Assembly: GCA_037179385.1 (NCBI GenBank)
Contig: CM074185.1
Coordinates: 8,923,371 to 8,987,370 of the forward strand
Direction of reading: 5' to 3'
Source: Holothuria scabra
Lineage: Eukaryota > Echinodermata > Holothuroidea > Aspidochirotida > Holothuriidae
DNA length: 64,000 bases
The position numbers were made by a program, and so were the translations under genes. Below, piece by piece: positions 12,545 through 25,857 of the stretch. Positions within the stretch are counted from its first letter, which is position 1. Each line of letters starts with the position of its first letter. The notes beneath the pieces were generated by a model that was given only the letters and a program-made list of their open reading frames with translations, ran no database searches and was not told the DNA's origin.

Positions 12545-15500
12545 GAAGAAGCCGCGGCAGGAAATAAGGTCACACCTTGCCTCTTCGATTTCAACTGAGG
12601 CACAAGCTAAAAAGTTTTCTTCTCTCGTGTTGAAAGGAACATTAAGTAACAGTCTATCACTGGAAGCCTTCTTTGAATGCGTCTAGCCCTACGGGAGTAA
12701 ATATCACAACATTTGTCCTTCACACCGCTTAACACTCATTACGAAAGCGAAAGGCAAGATAAATTGTAATGTTCCAAGAAAATGAGAAATATGAATTCCA
12801 CTTCGGGTTAAAAGAATGGTACCTTCTTCGCACGTCAGACATTGGGCGATGAATCTCTTTCCTGTCGTACAAAGTGTCTTCAAGTCTCCCTATCGATCGT
12901 TTTGACAGATAAATCAAACTTTAACCGCTAAGACTTTATCTCCAATGTTTATGTAAAGGGGAACTTTACAGAACCAGAAATTCCACATCTCCAACTACAG
13001 GAAATCATCTGTACTGTGAGTGTAGGTTTAGGCTCTCCCAAGTTTAATCGCTTTTTGTTCCAATTAACCTTTGTCGATGCCACACGTTTAATTCCGCTAC
13101 AGTCTATTCGTTATCAGTTGTACAAACATGCTACGCAAACAGGCGAAATGTGAAAGCTGTTTTTCCTGCCATCAACATTGTTTTTCAAGGGGTGATAATC
13201 TTTGTCAAAGTATCAAAACAGTAGCTCGTGATGAATCACATTTGAGGACTTGCTGAGGATTTGCGTGCTTTGATTTCTCAAGTTAAAACTTACACCTTCC
13301 GGAAATCATCAAGGTATTGTAAGATACCCTTCAAATGAATGTTGCCAATTAGTATGAACCATAATTACAGAAAGAAATTTCTCAAATGACACCTTCTTAA
13401 CATTCGTTAACTTGTGGAAGGAATTTTTACGTCACAGCTACACCAGACAGGCTTTGATATAATTGTTTCACACGAGAGAAGAGGGAGAACGATCAGTCAC
13501 ACAACATGTTGTTTTGGGAGATGAGGACTTCCAGCGGAAACTAAAACAAAAGTTGGTCTATTTGAAATGGGAAGGAAAACAGCAATAGAGATTTTCGGAT
13601 AGAACTATTTCAAAATGCGGTTACAAGGTAGCAATGCACTTACATTGAAGTCATTTTCTGTTGATATTCGAACAAATCATGTTAGGGAAGTTAGGTCCGA
13701 TTTCCAACTCATCCATGACAGCTTTCGTCCGGTTAGATTTTCGAGAGAGACAGACAAAAGAATGTTTCTAGTTGACAATGATTCCAGAGAAACAGCAGAT
13801 CCCAAATTGGTTACATCAGAGTATTTTGATTGAACAGCGGAAGGATATGAGGAAGGATGGAAGTAGTTCAGGCTGATAAACTCTACTACTTCTTCCGGGG
13901 GTTGCCTTGGTGCAATGGAACAGTGGTCAATCTACTGTGTGGTAGGATATGGAACGCCGGGTTTCCTTAAATAGTTTATTTACATTTATCTGCAAAGTCA
14001 AATAAAATTGATGGTTTGATAAATAAGAAGTTTTATGCACCAATAATGTGATAAAATAATCCGTACACTTGGTAGACCGGAGTTGAGCGGGAGGGCTTTT
14101 CCCCCATTGCTTGACATGACTTTTGCAAAGAAAAGGGATAAGAGCCCTCAGGAGCGGAATATATTCCTCTAACTATCTAAAGAAACTGCTGGTGAAATTT
14201 CACCAGATTATGTTGATATGCCACCCTACACAATCCTGGTTGATTATTTCATCAAGAAAGTTTGATCACGTTAACCTGATAAACCGGTCATTTAAACTAA
14301 TACCTGGTTATTATTGTAGTTTTAACCAGATTCTTCACTGGTGTAACAATTCTTACTGTTCACGGACTTTAGATCATCTGTATACCAGATCGTAAATTGT
14401 ATTTATTACATTTTCTTAAAGAAAAGTTTTGTCACACTGAAATATATATTGCAGAAAATTATAAAATGTCCCCAATAAAAAATGCCCCCCAAAAAGTGCC
14501 CCCCCAAAAAAAAAAAACAAAGAGGGGGGGGGGGATTGAAAAGGAGGACAATAGCAAGGAAAATGAAACGACTTCTAAATTCCGTACCGCAGTTTTGAGA
14601 GGTTTCAAATTGATTTGGTCCAGATTTTTTTCTAGTAATCGACAGAGCGAGAATTCAAAGTAATGGGACTGACTCGGTTCTATAAGTTACATAAACGTAG
14701 GTTATCCGCTAATTTACAGTATTTATGTGTATGATGTGTCTATGAAGACAAAAATATCCATACGGACCATCTACCTTTCAAACTGTTACTTTACAAATGT
14801 GTATATAGTCATGCACTAGCAAATCTTAATTTCCCACACTGCAACTTTCTAATTTTTCGTTTTATAAGAAAAAAAAAAGACACTGAAAAGTTTGTGGAAC
14901 ATTGAAATAATCTGAGGGTCATTACATTGGGTTATTCAGTTCCATTATTTTATTACGACCTTGAACAACCTAGTACTGTTCAGTTTATTTCAATGTCTCA
15001 GAAATCTGTACAGGCATTTTTTTTCATGTAAGATAAAAATGCAAAAGTTGAATGTTAGATGTTGAGAAATTTTATCCCCGTACGTAATACTTCTCGATGA
15101 TGTTTCCACTTCTCACATCTTGAATGGAAAGACATCCATTTTAAACCTCTCCATAAAAATTGAAAAACAATAGGAGGAGGGGAACCGGCGTAGTCGTGTG
15201 GGCGTCCTGCGTGGTTATCTACTCCAATTTGTCTTATTCAATGATTATCAACGTAAACGCAAGGATAGATTTAAGCATCATATTCAAACATGACAAACTT
15301 TTTCAAAGATGCAGCTAGCACCTTGGGGTGGAGTTATCAAAAGTTCACCTGATAAGTGGAAGGGCTGCAGTCCCTGATAAACGTTCCCTTCCTCTGACCC
15401 TATATATTTTCCTTCTGAAGATATCAACAATTAGAATCGAGTCAAATTTCATTACACAGTCTTGTTACATTATCTATAGCTTCCATATCGCAATAACCCG

Positions 15501-17040
15501 AGGGTGCACCACTGAAAAAAGCATTTTAGCGAGACATCATCTACACTTATCCACGGTTCTACGACACAATACCCCTCATTGACTAGTGACAAATTTTTTC
15601 TATCAATAAAATTTTTATGATAACATCATGTCAAGATGTCAAAGTGTTTTATCGTTTTAGTGCGAAAGATTCATCAATATGAACATTATGTTTTTGGAAA
15701 GAAAGTTGAAAGACGAATCTAAAGTAAAACATCCCCTAGGCATGGAGAATCTACCACCTGCGTAGCTAAACGATGGCTGTAAACTTTTAGGTAATGGAAT
15801 GTTTTAACTGTGTTCACATACAAAAAACGTTTACGATGAGTCATATAACGAGAAACGACATACTTGTACGTAAGTGCACTCAAGACATTTTTAGTGGTAA
15901 AGTTGTCAAAAGCACTTTGGGAAGCGGTTAAAGGTATTAGTACTAAAGTGAAAATGAACTTGAATCCGTAGTTCAAACTTGTAGTGTTTAACTCACACCT
16001 CCTTATCGAGCCAATACTGTTTGTTGTCTAGTGCTGTCGATGATTTACTGGCGGTTTGTGAGGCATAGCGCCGGATTTCAAAGAAGTATGGGACAGATTT
16101 GGTATCAGTTGTTTTTATAAATGACATTTTTGTATATGGACAAATGCAACTTATAAATACGGAACCACAATCCATCTTAAAGCGGCTCATTGAGTTGGTT
16201 CACTAACATTCTGCAATTTTTTCTAAACCTGTAAAGTTTTCTTCACATACCCATGACAAATGGTCAAACTTAGACAACCTCCATGTTCTCCATACAAATA
16301 ACTGTTTTATGGGTGCCTGAATGGTTTTAATTATGTTTTCGTGACCACACTTTTTCAAATTATGCACAAAACCGTTACAGACCAGGACATCACAAAATCC
16401 AAACTTTTAACCTTTTCCGTAACTTTTGGATATGTAGCTTGATTAATCATGCTAATTATCAGCATTGTCATGTGGTAGTGACCCTTTAACTCTCTCGTTA
16501 AGTTACCCATATCAACTCAATGAGCCCCTTTAATCGCTATGTGCCAGTGGACGGTCTACAGGATCGGAGGGACGGCAAGGAGGGGAAGGGAAGGAGGGGT
16601 GAAGGAGGGGTGGAAGATATCGGATTGAGGAGGATACGTTCTATCCTCAAGTGGTGTACAGACAGGTTATGATACACCCGCTATTGCAGCTCTTTTTCCA
16701 GGATTCCCACTTCTGACAGTGAACTAACATATCAAAAAATAATGCACGGATCCGAACTTGCTGATTTCTCTATAGCGCATTCTGATGTGCGGCGCAGAAA
16801 ACTCACCCTATTCACTGCGTCTTATGTCATGGTCATTATATTTACTTATCATTTTCAAGATTTTGTTCCCTACCTTTCATTCCACACAATTTCTTCTCAA
16901 ACATGTCTGCATGCAGGACACGGTTCCCACCAAAATACCATCCAAGCAATACCGACCACATAGCGTCACATAACAGATAGTGCGCCCTCTGCTAGCGACA
17001 TTGAAAATTCACCACCAAACACAGATACTGAGATAGCTCA
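12545..17040. other. Largely unique intergenic sequence, no gene recognised
   Basis: Short frames only. A poly-C and poly-A/G tract lies at 14484-14533 and a purine-rich GGAGGGG tract at 16563-16615. A 15.7-16.0 kb minus frame looks like a signal peptide but opens with TTG, not ATG. Confidence 0.45.
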
Positions 17041-17316
17041 GTGATTTGAGCGCATGCACATGTCAAAGACCCAATGGCTTCCCAGGGCTGAAGTCTACGT
17101 GCATCATCATCACGCATGCAGTGTGCTTCTTTGTTTTGCGTCTAAACTGGAGTCGAGTGATGTCATTGCATAAGGTTTAATCAAGTCACGTGATTCTTTA
17201 ACCTTCAAACTACTTTCTCACTGGCACCCAAATAATGAAACTTTCCTCTGTTCTGGATGCGAGTGGACGAAGCAGTCAGGTAGAAATTATTTGGGTTAGA
17301 AACTATTTATCGTCTA

Positions 17317-17616
17317 GCCAAGGGCCAAATTGGGCTCCGATTGGGCTACTTTCTGGGGCCCAGATGGGACTAATTCGTGTTTGTCAGGTGTTCCCCTGTG
17401 GGCTAGCCATACTCAGCTGAAACTCAGTTGGAGCACAGCTGGGCACAATTTTAACCGCTGAAGCCTAGCTGGCCTCCACCTGGGCTTCAGCTGGAAAAGG
17501 CTAGCCCGATGGGCCTCGCGTGGGATTACCTGACAAACACGAGTGGGTTCCAGTTGGGGCTTAGCAAGTAGCCCAGCTGGAATTCAGTAGGGGCTCAACT
17601 GGGCATGTTGGCTTGG
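17317..17616. mobile_element. Palindromic element rich in GCCCAGCTGGGC words
   Basis: About 300 bp. The left arm ending CGTGTTTGTCAGGTG and GGGCTAGCC is mirrored by GGCTAGCCCGATGGGCC and ACCTGACAAACACGAG. Degenerate CAGCTGGGC/GCCCAGCTG words fill both arms. Confidence 0.75.
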
Positions 17617-18175
17617 AAGGAGTTGCTGGAAAGTTGCCCGGATGTGACTTGTCTCGGCACTGGGAGGGGGAGGTTAGGAACCGAATACACCTTGAAACCG
17701 TCTACCACCTTGCCTTACAAGGATAGTGCGCTTTCCATTTTAAATGAAGTCGAGGGTGAATTTGAAATTTTTCCATGATTTATGAACATTGCTTGCTGAC
17801 GGAGACATGTTTGAGGGGCACTCTACATGGGCAGTTTGAACAACTAAGAGTTCAACATGGATTAGGACTGAACAAGTTTACCACTTGGTGGTGCTGCTGG
17901 AGAGGGTTGCATGAGTGGTATTCCACATGGTAGTGAGGTCGCCCGACCACTCGCCTCTTAAGGAAGAGGCCTAGCATCCAATGCACTTACCACATAACAG
18001 CAATTATTTGGCTCATTACGATTTTTATATAGATAGCAGCACGAAATTCTACATTCTCTTAATACTGACCTAGGGAGTAGGCAATAGGGAGATTTGCGCC
18101 TTGGTAAACATTCATAATCTCAGTACAAGGTACACGTAGGCATAAAATTACGAGGGTGGTTTATTGAGAGCGTAT

Positions 18176-18350
18176 GATCTCCCAGTTATAGGGCAAAATA
18201 GTGGATCCATTGAGGCAAATGACCCCCTCCGTTGTGGAACAGCTTGGTGCAAAATTCTAAATTAAGACAACATTATCCCTGCCCTCCCACCACTAGATAT
18301 TTTGACCTCAGGCCTGGTTTGTATAATCATCGAAGAAAAAGAGTTGCAAA
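18176..18350. repeat. Direct repeat, copy 1 (period about 338 bp)
   Basis: Shared with 18514-18690: GTGGATCCATT, GGAACAGCTTGG, AAGACAACATTATCCCTGCC and TATTTTGACCTCAGGCC. Confidence 0.85.
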
Positions 18351-18351
18351 A

Positions 18352-18510
18352 TGCCAAGTTGGGCCCGACTGGGCTCCACCTCGGCCACTTTCTGGGCCAC
18401 AGCTGGAACTCATTCGTGTTTGTCAGGTGAGCTAACCTTTCCCAGCTGAAGCCCAGCTGAAACCCAGATGGAGCACAATTTTAAACAGCTGAAGCCTGGC
18501 TGGGCTCCCA
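18352..18510. mobile_element. Half copy of the AGCTGGGC palindromic element
   Basis: It matches the left half of 17317-17616 (CATTCGTGTTTGTCAGGTG, GGAGCACAATTTTAAAC, GCTGAAGCC) and lies between the two direct repeats. Confidence 0.75.
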
Positions 18511-18513
18511 TGT

Positions 18514-18690
18514 GATCTCTCAGTTATAAGGCAAAAACAGTGGATCCATTAAGGCAAATGACCCCCCCCCCCTTGTGGAACAGCTTGGAGCAAAATCTAA
18601 ATAAAGACAACATTATCCCTGCCCTCTCACCACCAGGTATTTTGACCTCAGGCCCGGTTTTTCTGATCTTCGAAGAAAAGAGCTGCCTTA
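18514..18690. repeat. Direct repeat, copy 2
   Basis: Second copy of the 18176-18350 unit, with a C-run added near 18560. Confidence 0.85.
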
Positions 18691-21447
18691 CCAGGTTCCA
18701 AAATTTTGAGAGTGTAGTAAACTTTTAAAAGCTATGAATCTCGATGTAAGCTTAGGATTGGATGACAATGTTCATCTACCTTCCTGTGCTAAATGCCTTT
18801 CGACTTTTTTCATACACTCTATGCGAAAGGGTATTTGAAAGGACGTCAATAAAACGAGAGAAACAGAGAAAATACAATGAATGGATTCTTACTCCAACTA
18901 AATAACTTATTGTCCAGTCTCATAACTAACCGGGAATACTTAGAACAAACAAAATGTACAAATGGTACTCAAAGAGGTCGGGAAGCCTTTGTGAAAACTT
19001 TTGAGCCAAAACAAGGCCCTACTTTGTATTTTAATAACAAAGGGATGCCTTCACTTTTGTTCATTACAGTACTACAAACCGCTGGGCCAAAAGAACTTGA
19101 AACAATTTCAAAGACCATAAAAGATGGGTGAAGAGGTGCTTTTTGTTGTTTACAAACAGACAAATATAGAAGTCGGTGTAAAGTGCTTTGCCAGGAAACT
19201 ATTCCAAGCTAATAACTGAGAGTACAATAGGTTAACAGGTGTTTTAGCGAGTTTTACCAGCGAAGTCCTTGTGCTGGACCTAATCTAATGTTGCATGGTA
19301 CTCTTTGTTGTCTATGGACTGATCCTGTAAGTCATTGTATTTTTTCCGAGTTACATGTAAGCCAAGACAAAGGCTCATTCATTTATTAGTTCACAACATT
19401 TTGGAAGTTGTCCTCCTTTGTCAATCATACCTTACGGCTACAAGCAACATACACAAAAGAATAATTTAAATAGAATAGTAAATCCAGTCGTTTTCCTCGT
19501 TTCGTACAACTAGAAGAACTATTTCTTTCTTTTGTCAATTATTATAAGAAATAGTAAGTTTAATTAAAGCACAGATACACATACAACAACAGACAGTTTT
19601 TTATTAGCCTACTTTAAACCAACACAGGGACCCACAAAATCGCATGACTGTCTGCTGGCTATATAAGAGGCAAGACTAACTTGGTCGAAAGTTTGTCCTC
19701 ACTATTCGGAGGGAGAGTTTACGTCATTTTCCAAAAGGCTAGTGTGTTAAAAAAAAGGTAAATGAACGATTTATCTCCCCCTTCCCAGCCCCAATAGTCG
19801 CACGTGCAGTATGCAGATATACGATTTAATTTGATTTTTTTTCTCATATACTCAAAAAAAAATATATACCCAAATTCAGTATTGTTACCAATGTGACTAG
19901 CTGCTAGTAAACATTTCACCCGACTGTTTTAAGAGTTATAGTACTGATGTACAGTACTCATTTTCTCCTGAACGGAGACTTTTTCCATTGTTCCAAACGA
20001 AGCTCTAAGTTGGTAACGACCCTCTGAACTACGTTTGACCAGGGAGTTTCAACTGGTTTGACGGCAGAGGTCGTTGGCGACTGATGGATTTTATACTATT
20101 GAGGAGAAGATTCTTGTAGAAAAGGATATCTAAATATTGACAGACACCTAAAGACAACCAACAAGACCACCGTGTTAAGATTACACGAGCCTATACCCTT
20201 TTTAAATGTTTTTATTGATCTTCCGTAATTCGCCGTCAAAGTCAATATCCATCAATTTCGGATGTAGAACCAATTTATTGATTTTAAAATTGCAATCATC
20301 ATAATTGATTCCTGTGGAGTTGATTTATTTAAAAGATTAAGAAATCTAGCTTTAGTCCATAGACTTTCGTTTTTCAGTAGAGGGACAGTGGGATACAAGA
20401 CCTTGTCCTTGGCATGACACGATGGTCTACGTTCGGCGAAACTGGCTACCGGTCTACCGGTACACAGATGGGGGTTTACATTTAAGGCTCAGTCTCTAAC
20501 CAATTGGTTTACCGGTAGAATGAGAGTACAGGCATATTTTTTCTGCCTGGTACAGTATTTTATTTATCAGTCAAAATGCTCAGGAACTGCATTTCTTCAA
20601 AATGGTAGTCGTGCTGAACATATGTGAGAAATATAAGGCCCTTGAAGCAAACCCTATTCGTACTTGAAAAGTGACGATAGGTAGTTACCAGGTTACGTCC
20701 CGTGGCGTGTGATTGCCAAATTTGTGTTAATATATTTACATATTGTCGGGATCTAAAACTGAATCAATGAAGATTAGGATGGACCAATGCCCCTTTGGGA
20801 ACGCCACTGGTAACATCTCATAGAAGTCGGGGGTATACACCAAGTTGAATACCCCAATGCCCCTTTTACTAATACATTTTTATTTCCTTTATTAATAAGT
20901 TGAATATTTTCACATACTTAAGTTTTCATTCAAAAGGCATAGTGTACTGCAAAAGTGACACAAGACTGCTTGTAAGGGTACATTCTTTAAAAAATTAAAG
21001 GGGGAATGAAACCCTTACCCTCTCCGCAGGCCGATGATCATGCAATAAGGCCGTATAGGCCTACATTTTTTACATTCATTTCTCCTTTCAATTGAAAGTC
21101 TCTGGCAATGAAGAAGTGGTATTTACAGGTCTGACTTCAGCCAACAGAATCTTCTTCAAGTGGTGGCATAGTCATATAGGTGGGGGGGGGGGGGGGGGCT
21201 GCGGCATGCATGCTACAGCGAATTTGGTGCTATGGAAAGACCAGTTTAGGGTTTAATTATATCAATTAGGAATGACACTCACTTCGTGGTCTCCGTTTCC
21301 GATCAGTTTCTCATTTCCAATTTTAGGAAAGAATGCATCAGGGACAAGCACGTGGCGTGCGCAAGCGAGGTAGGGTAGACAAGGCCCATTCCACTACGAC
21401 AGTTAAGCAGAATGTTAGACAACACCGAACTAATGGGAAATAGTATG
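18691..21447. other. No gene recognised
   Basis: Unique AT-rich sequence; an 18-G run at 21181-21198. An 84-codon frame at 18877 has no family resemblance. Confidence 0.45.
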
Positions 21448-21558
21448 AGGGTTAGGTTTATTGGTTACGGTTGAATTTAGTGTAAGGTTGTTGTTAGGGT
21501 TTGGGTTAGCTTGGTAAGGGGTTAGGGTTAGGGTCAGGGTCAAGGTTAGGGATACGGG
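21448..21558. repeat. Degenerate GGTTAGGGTTAGGG-like tract
   Basis: Words GGGTTAGGGTTAGGGTCAGGG occur near 21519, surrounded by decayed variants. It may be an interstitial telomere-like remnant or simple sequence. Confidence 0.5.
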
Positions 21559-22059
21559 CTAAGTTAATGCTCCTAACATTTTGCGGCACCTTCATCCTCC
21601 TTCTGGAAATTTTTGTTGACTTTAAAAGTTTCAACTTACCTTCGACTTGATACTTTCTACCTATTTGGCTGCCTGGATTTTTTTCTCTCTTTGACTGCCA
21701 TTTCGCCCTCTTCAGTACTTTGTTTGCCTACGGACCTACACAGGGGATATCCACCAGCTCACGGTATAAAACAAATTACATGCAATTGCATGGGAATGGA
21801 AAAAACTGGGATAGCATAGATTTGGGGAGAGATATTTGTTGGGGGGAAGGCAGGCAAGAGACAGAGAAAGTGAGGGCGGACATCGAATGTGATGTTTTGA
21901 AAATTTAACCAAAGCATTGAAAGGCTGAAATCTGTGTAGCAACTTTGACCATGGTCGTTTACGTAGCCATGTCATCGCGGAAGTGAATACAGCCTATACC
22001 AGGGTGACCAAATTTTGATGAATGATGCACGGTTTGTTATCGGAACACTGTGCTCTAAA

Positions 22060-22548
22060 GAGGTGTTTAGGAATTAAACACTTTTCTAAACACATTTTTG
22101 CCCCCACTTTGTAAACACGTTTACATACTGAACACGCGTGTCAAATTCTTAAACATTTCGCTTTAACACAGTTTAATTGCTAAACATTACGTGTTTGAAG
22201 GGCAAGAGCAGTCGCCCAAACTTGATTTAAAACAATATCTAAATCTCAAAATTTCCCTCTTATTTCTCTTTAAAAAATCTTTTATAATATTTTAGAACTT
22301 CAATATTTCATATTCAAGGTAAACCTAGCATTTTCTCCTCGTAAATTTCACAATCGAGGAGAGAAAATGTAGTCACCTGACTCTCAACAGCCAATCATGA
22401 AACAGATCAGTCTACTACACTTCTTCAAGTTGGGGGGATGGGGGACTGCTCTTGCCCTTCAATGGCTAATCATTTTAAAATTTTAAACGTATTGAAAAAG
22501 TGGGGGGCAAAAATAAGTATCTAAATCCTAAACACGTTTTAAGACTAG
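22060..22548. mobile_element. Palindromic element of AAACAC words, host of a nested insertion
   Basis: The left arm near 22061-22125 (GTGTTTAGG, TTTTTGCCCCCACTTT) is mirrored by 22490-22548 (AAAGTGGGGGGCAAAAA, CCTAAACACG). The 22196 element splits it. Confidence 0.65.
22196..22461. mobile_element. Miniature inverted-repeat element, AAGAGCAGTCC family, copy 2
   Basis: Ends are TGAAGGGCAAGAGCAGTC and GACTGCTCTTGCCCTTCA. The interior matches 8396-8642. No clear target duplication. Confidence 0.82.
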
Positions 22549-23304
22549 TGTAACTTAAGAGGCGTGTGTATTTCGTGAGCATGATGTATTAAAGCAGCAG
22601 CAAATGGGGTCCATGGCCTTTCTTAGGGCCCTTGGGGTCCAGGGAGGAGCTCCGGCTGGAAGCTCCGAAATTTCAGTGTATCCACAGTAACAGAAACTCG
22701 GTACTGCGGTAACTGGGCTACCCAAAGATAACTGTTTCCTAAAGCCCTTCTGCCCGTGTCTCTGGCAAAGAGACATTCGACGAAACCAAACTTTAAAATC
22801 TTTCCCAAAGAAGCTATACCGTGCGTCCACCGAAGGACAACACTTGACCAACCTCACGACCCTCAGACCATTAACATCATTGCTCTGTCATGTAATCAAA
22901 TTATGACGACAAAACTCTCCCTCCGTCGGGCAATATACCGACTCGTCTCACGACTCATGCAGGTTTTCAACCATATTCCAAGTTAATTCCCTATTAACAC
23001 AAATTAGTGAAAATGATGTTTGATTCGACTAACCACATTAGTAAGTCATATTTGATTATTTTGTGGTGATATCTAACTGTTTCACACATTAGACTAACAA
23101 TGATCAGTCAAAGCTTAGTTAAAGACTCTAATATCTGTCAGAAACTAAGGCAAATATACTTGTGAATAATAGTCAAGGATAGTTGACTTCGTGAATATGC
23201 ATGATTGGTCCAATATTCAGACACCATTTGACTATTCGAGTTTCAGGATAGGCTACTACTTTTATCTCTTGTGGTCTTGCCCGAGATACGACAGTCTGAC
23301 AGTA

Positions 23305-24780
23305 CGAGCAGGGGTGGCGCCAGGATTTGTCCAACATGGGGCCTAGTTCCCGACAAGTGGGGCAGCATCATGAATGCCCGACAACGGTGATGAGTTCCCA
23401 ATGAGACGTGACTGGCAGACTTTGAGGAACTAGTAGCGCGCCGAAGTTTGGGGCTTTCTCTTTAACAAGTATTTAAAAACCCGGAGCTTGTTTTGAAAAA
23501 AAAAATGAAAATTTTGGAAGAAATTTGGCTTTTGTAAAGACCTTTAGAATAATCGGGGTGTTTGTTGAAGAATCTGCCCTTCATTTGGTCAAAATAAAAA
23601 ACGTTGTATGGGCGACTGAAATTCGTTTTGGGATTTTGCATTTTATTGTAGGCCTGCGTAGTATGCTCTCAAACGAAACTGGAAGTTCAATTTGCTCGAA
23701 AACTATTTACCTTAAACAAAAATCTGATCACTAAGAGCTAACTGATCACTAATTGGGGAAATTTTAAAATTTCATGAAGAAAAATGAGGAATTTTGGTTA
23801 GGTGAAATACAAAATGTTGGGTTTTATCAAGTCATTTGCCTTTTAAGTGCAAAACTATAAGCAGAATGTTAGCGCAATTGAAGTGGGCCTGAGGTTTTCA
23901 TTGTAATGAATATCCGCCGAAATTGGAAATTTTTCAGGAAGCTTGTTTCCAATCTTAATAAATGTTTGAAAATCTGAAGCTTATAGAGGAGAAAGAAGTG
24001 TAATTTATGATTAAGTTTCGGTTTTCACTGAAGAATCTGAACGAACTACCTCTCTTCAGAAAGGTCAATTAGGTTTCCAGGGCGACTTCTCGTTTGTCGG
24101 GGGTTAGGCCTGAAAATTACCATGCAGATAATGATTATGACTCCCGGGAGTTACTGATAAATTTCCCCAAAAGTTTGGCTTGTACCCTTACTACCTATTT
24201 GAAAATCTTGACCTTAAATATCGAAGGAGTTTTATGGCAGAGAACTTAGGCATACGGAAGCATTTCAGTATGAGAATGGGGCTAAAGATTTTTGCCTGAA
24301 AAATATAACCCTGTCCTGAAGACTAAGCGGAGAGCCACCGGTTAACAAGGAGCTCACAGAAAATTTTGAAAAATCGCTTCCCCTCAGATAGCCGGAAATG
24401 ACATTTCCCGAGGCTTTTAAGTAGGATCCAACAGTCGCTATTCTGAGCTTTCGTTTGCAGTAAATGTTTTACTTGAAATAAATTAGCAAAGTAATCAAAA
24501 CATAATTTCTAGTTTTGACCTAAAACCGAACATGATGAGCCTGCAACGTTCTGTTCAGTAACTGGTTCGATAAACACTTCCTAATCGGAGCGCCGCGATT
24601 GGTTGGCGCAGAGCAAAAAGAAAATTTTGAAAAATTGGACCCAGACAGCCGGAGATTGCATTTCTCAGACTTATAAGTAGGAACGATCCAGTCTTTTTTT
24701 TTTTGAGCTTTCGTTTCCAACAAAATCTTTACTCTAATAGAAAAAAATCAGCAACTTGTTAAGTGATCAGAAAATTATAA
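23305..24780. mobile_element. Decayed composite of hAT-like element interiors
   Basis: It opens with CAGGGGTGGCGCCAGG, a possible terminus. Interior words (GAGCTTGT, AAAATTTTGGAAGAAAT, GAGAGCCACCGGTT, CAGATAGCCGGAAATGAC) match other elements here. Two copies of the AGCGCC...CCGGA module lie at 24320-24500 and 24565-24730. Confidence 0.5.
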
Positions 24781-24984
24781 GATAAAATATACCACTTCAA
24801 TTGGATGAAATGTTTTTCCATCTTTTCGAGGAAAACCGTTTAACGGAATTGAAAACATGCTTACGTGTTTTACTACATTGCGACTCTTGGCTAAATTTTA
24901 GAGTTGTTGAATTGATGAAGTTATTTGCAGTACTGGTACGTGACTGTCAGCACTTTTGAGTGTACATGACATTTCTTCCAATAG

Positions 24985-25133
24985 ACCTATTTCCAAATTG
25001 CAATTACAAAGAATTGTGGGATAGAGTTTTGGGTGTACGTCAATATTCACCATTGTAAAATGCCATTGACAAAAATGACAAACACCAAAACTCTATCCCA
25101 CAATCCTTTGTAATTGCTATTTGGAAAAAGGTA
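24985..25133. repeat. Hairpin with 52-bp arms
   Basis: The left arm (24985-25036) and right arm (25082-25133) are near-perfect complements around a 45-bp loop; both include CTATCCCACAAT or its complement. It lies just past the 3' side of the LINE remnant. Confidence 0.85.
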
Positions 25134-25319
25134 TATGCCTTTTAAAAAATCAAGTTCCCCAGTTCCCGCCTCCCCCACGATTATGGCAGAATAATAAAAT
25201 AATAATAATGGAAATTTATAATTCGCACACATCAGCAAAAACCGCTGATGGCACATGCAGGGCTCAAAGAGATACAAAACAAAACACACACACACAAAAA
25301 AAACCAACACAAAATAAAA

Positions 25320-25598
25320 ACTAAATAAATTCCTAAGAAAAGCAATGTCCATCAAATTAGTTTTAAGTCTAAATTTAAATATCTGTAAAGTTGAACTAAA
25401 ACGAATATGTTCGGGAAGCTTGTTCCAAAGGTGAGGAGCAGCAACAGAGAAAGATCTGTCACCCCAGGAATATTTGAAAAAAAAAATGGTTTTGTTGCAG
25501 AGGAGAATTGGAAAATCGAAGTCTTTTTTTAAGATCAATCTGCCAATTTCATAAATCAAGGGCAAACTCAACACTGATGGTTGACGTTCAGGTTTCAT
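25320..25598 (-). pseudogene. LINE (non-LTR retrotransposon) ORF2 C-terminal remnant
   Basis: The minus-strand translation includes YSWGDRSFSVAAPHLWNKLP and then HIRFSSTLQIFKFRLKT, the typical tail of CR1/L2/Jockey-type reverse-transcriptase polyproteins. Only the tail is present; no polymerase core was seen. Confidence 0.8.
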
Positions 25599-25857
25599 TT
25601 TTTGTCTTACGGTGGCGGTGGGGGTCGGGGTTCGTGGGTCGGAGGTGGGGAATACATCTTTTATCCTATGGATGAAGGTTCCACCGAAGAGATTGGACCT
25701 CCTCCCCGACGGGGGGCATACCCCCCGGCGCCCGCACCACCCTTGAGCACGAGGTGATATTTAAAAAGTAACATCCAGCTGCTACTTGTATATGCATCTA
25801 TCTCCTCCATACCATGTATGTAGCGCTGAATTAATAGTTTCTATCAGTTTATACACA
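25599..25857. other. No gene; G/C-rich low-complexity patch
   Basis: GGTGGCGGTGGGGGTCGG text and CCCCCCGGCGCCCGCACC. Confidence 0.5.

Noticed and set aside
15719..15976. Signal-peptide-like minus-strand frame of 85 codons
   Set aside because: The first codon is TTG, not ATG, there is no promoter-like context, and the product resembles nothing known.
25047..25320. Continuation of the 183-codon minus frame
   Set aside because: Only the first part is LINE protein; the rest reads through a tail, an AC-rich tract and the hairpin by chance.
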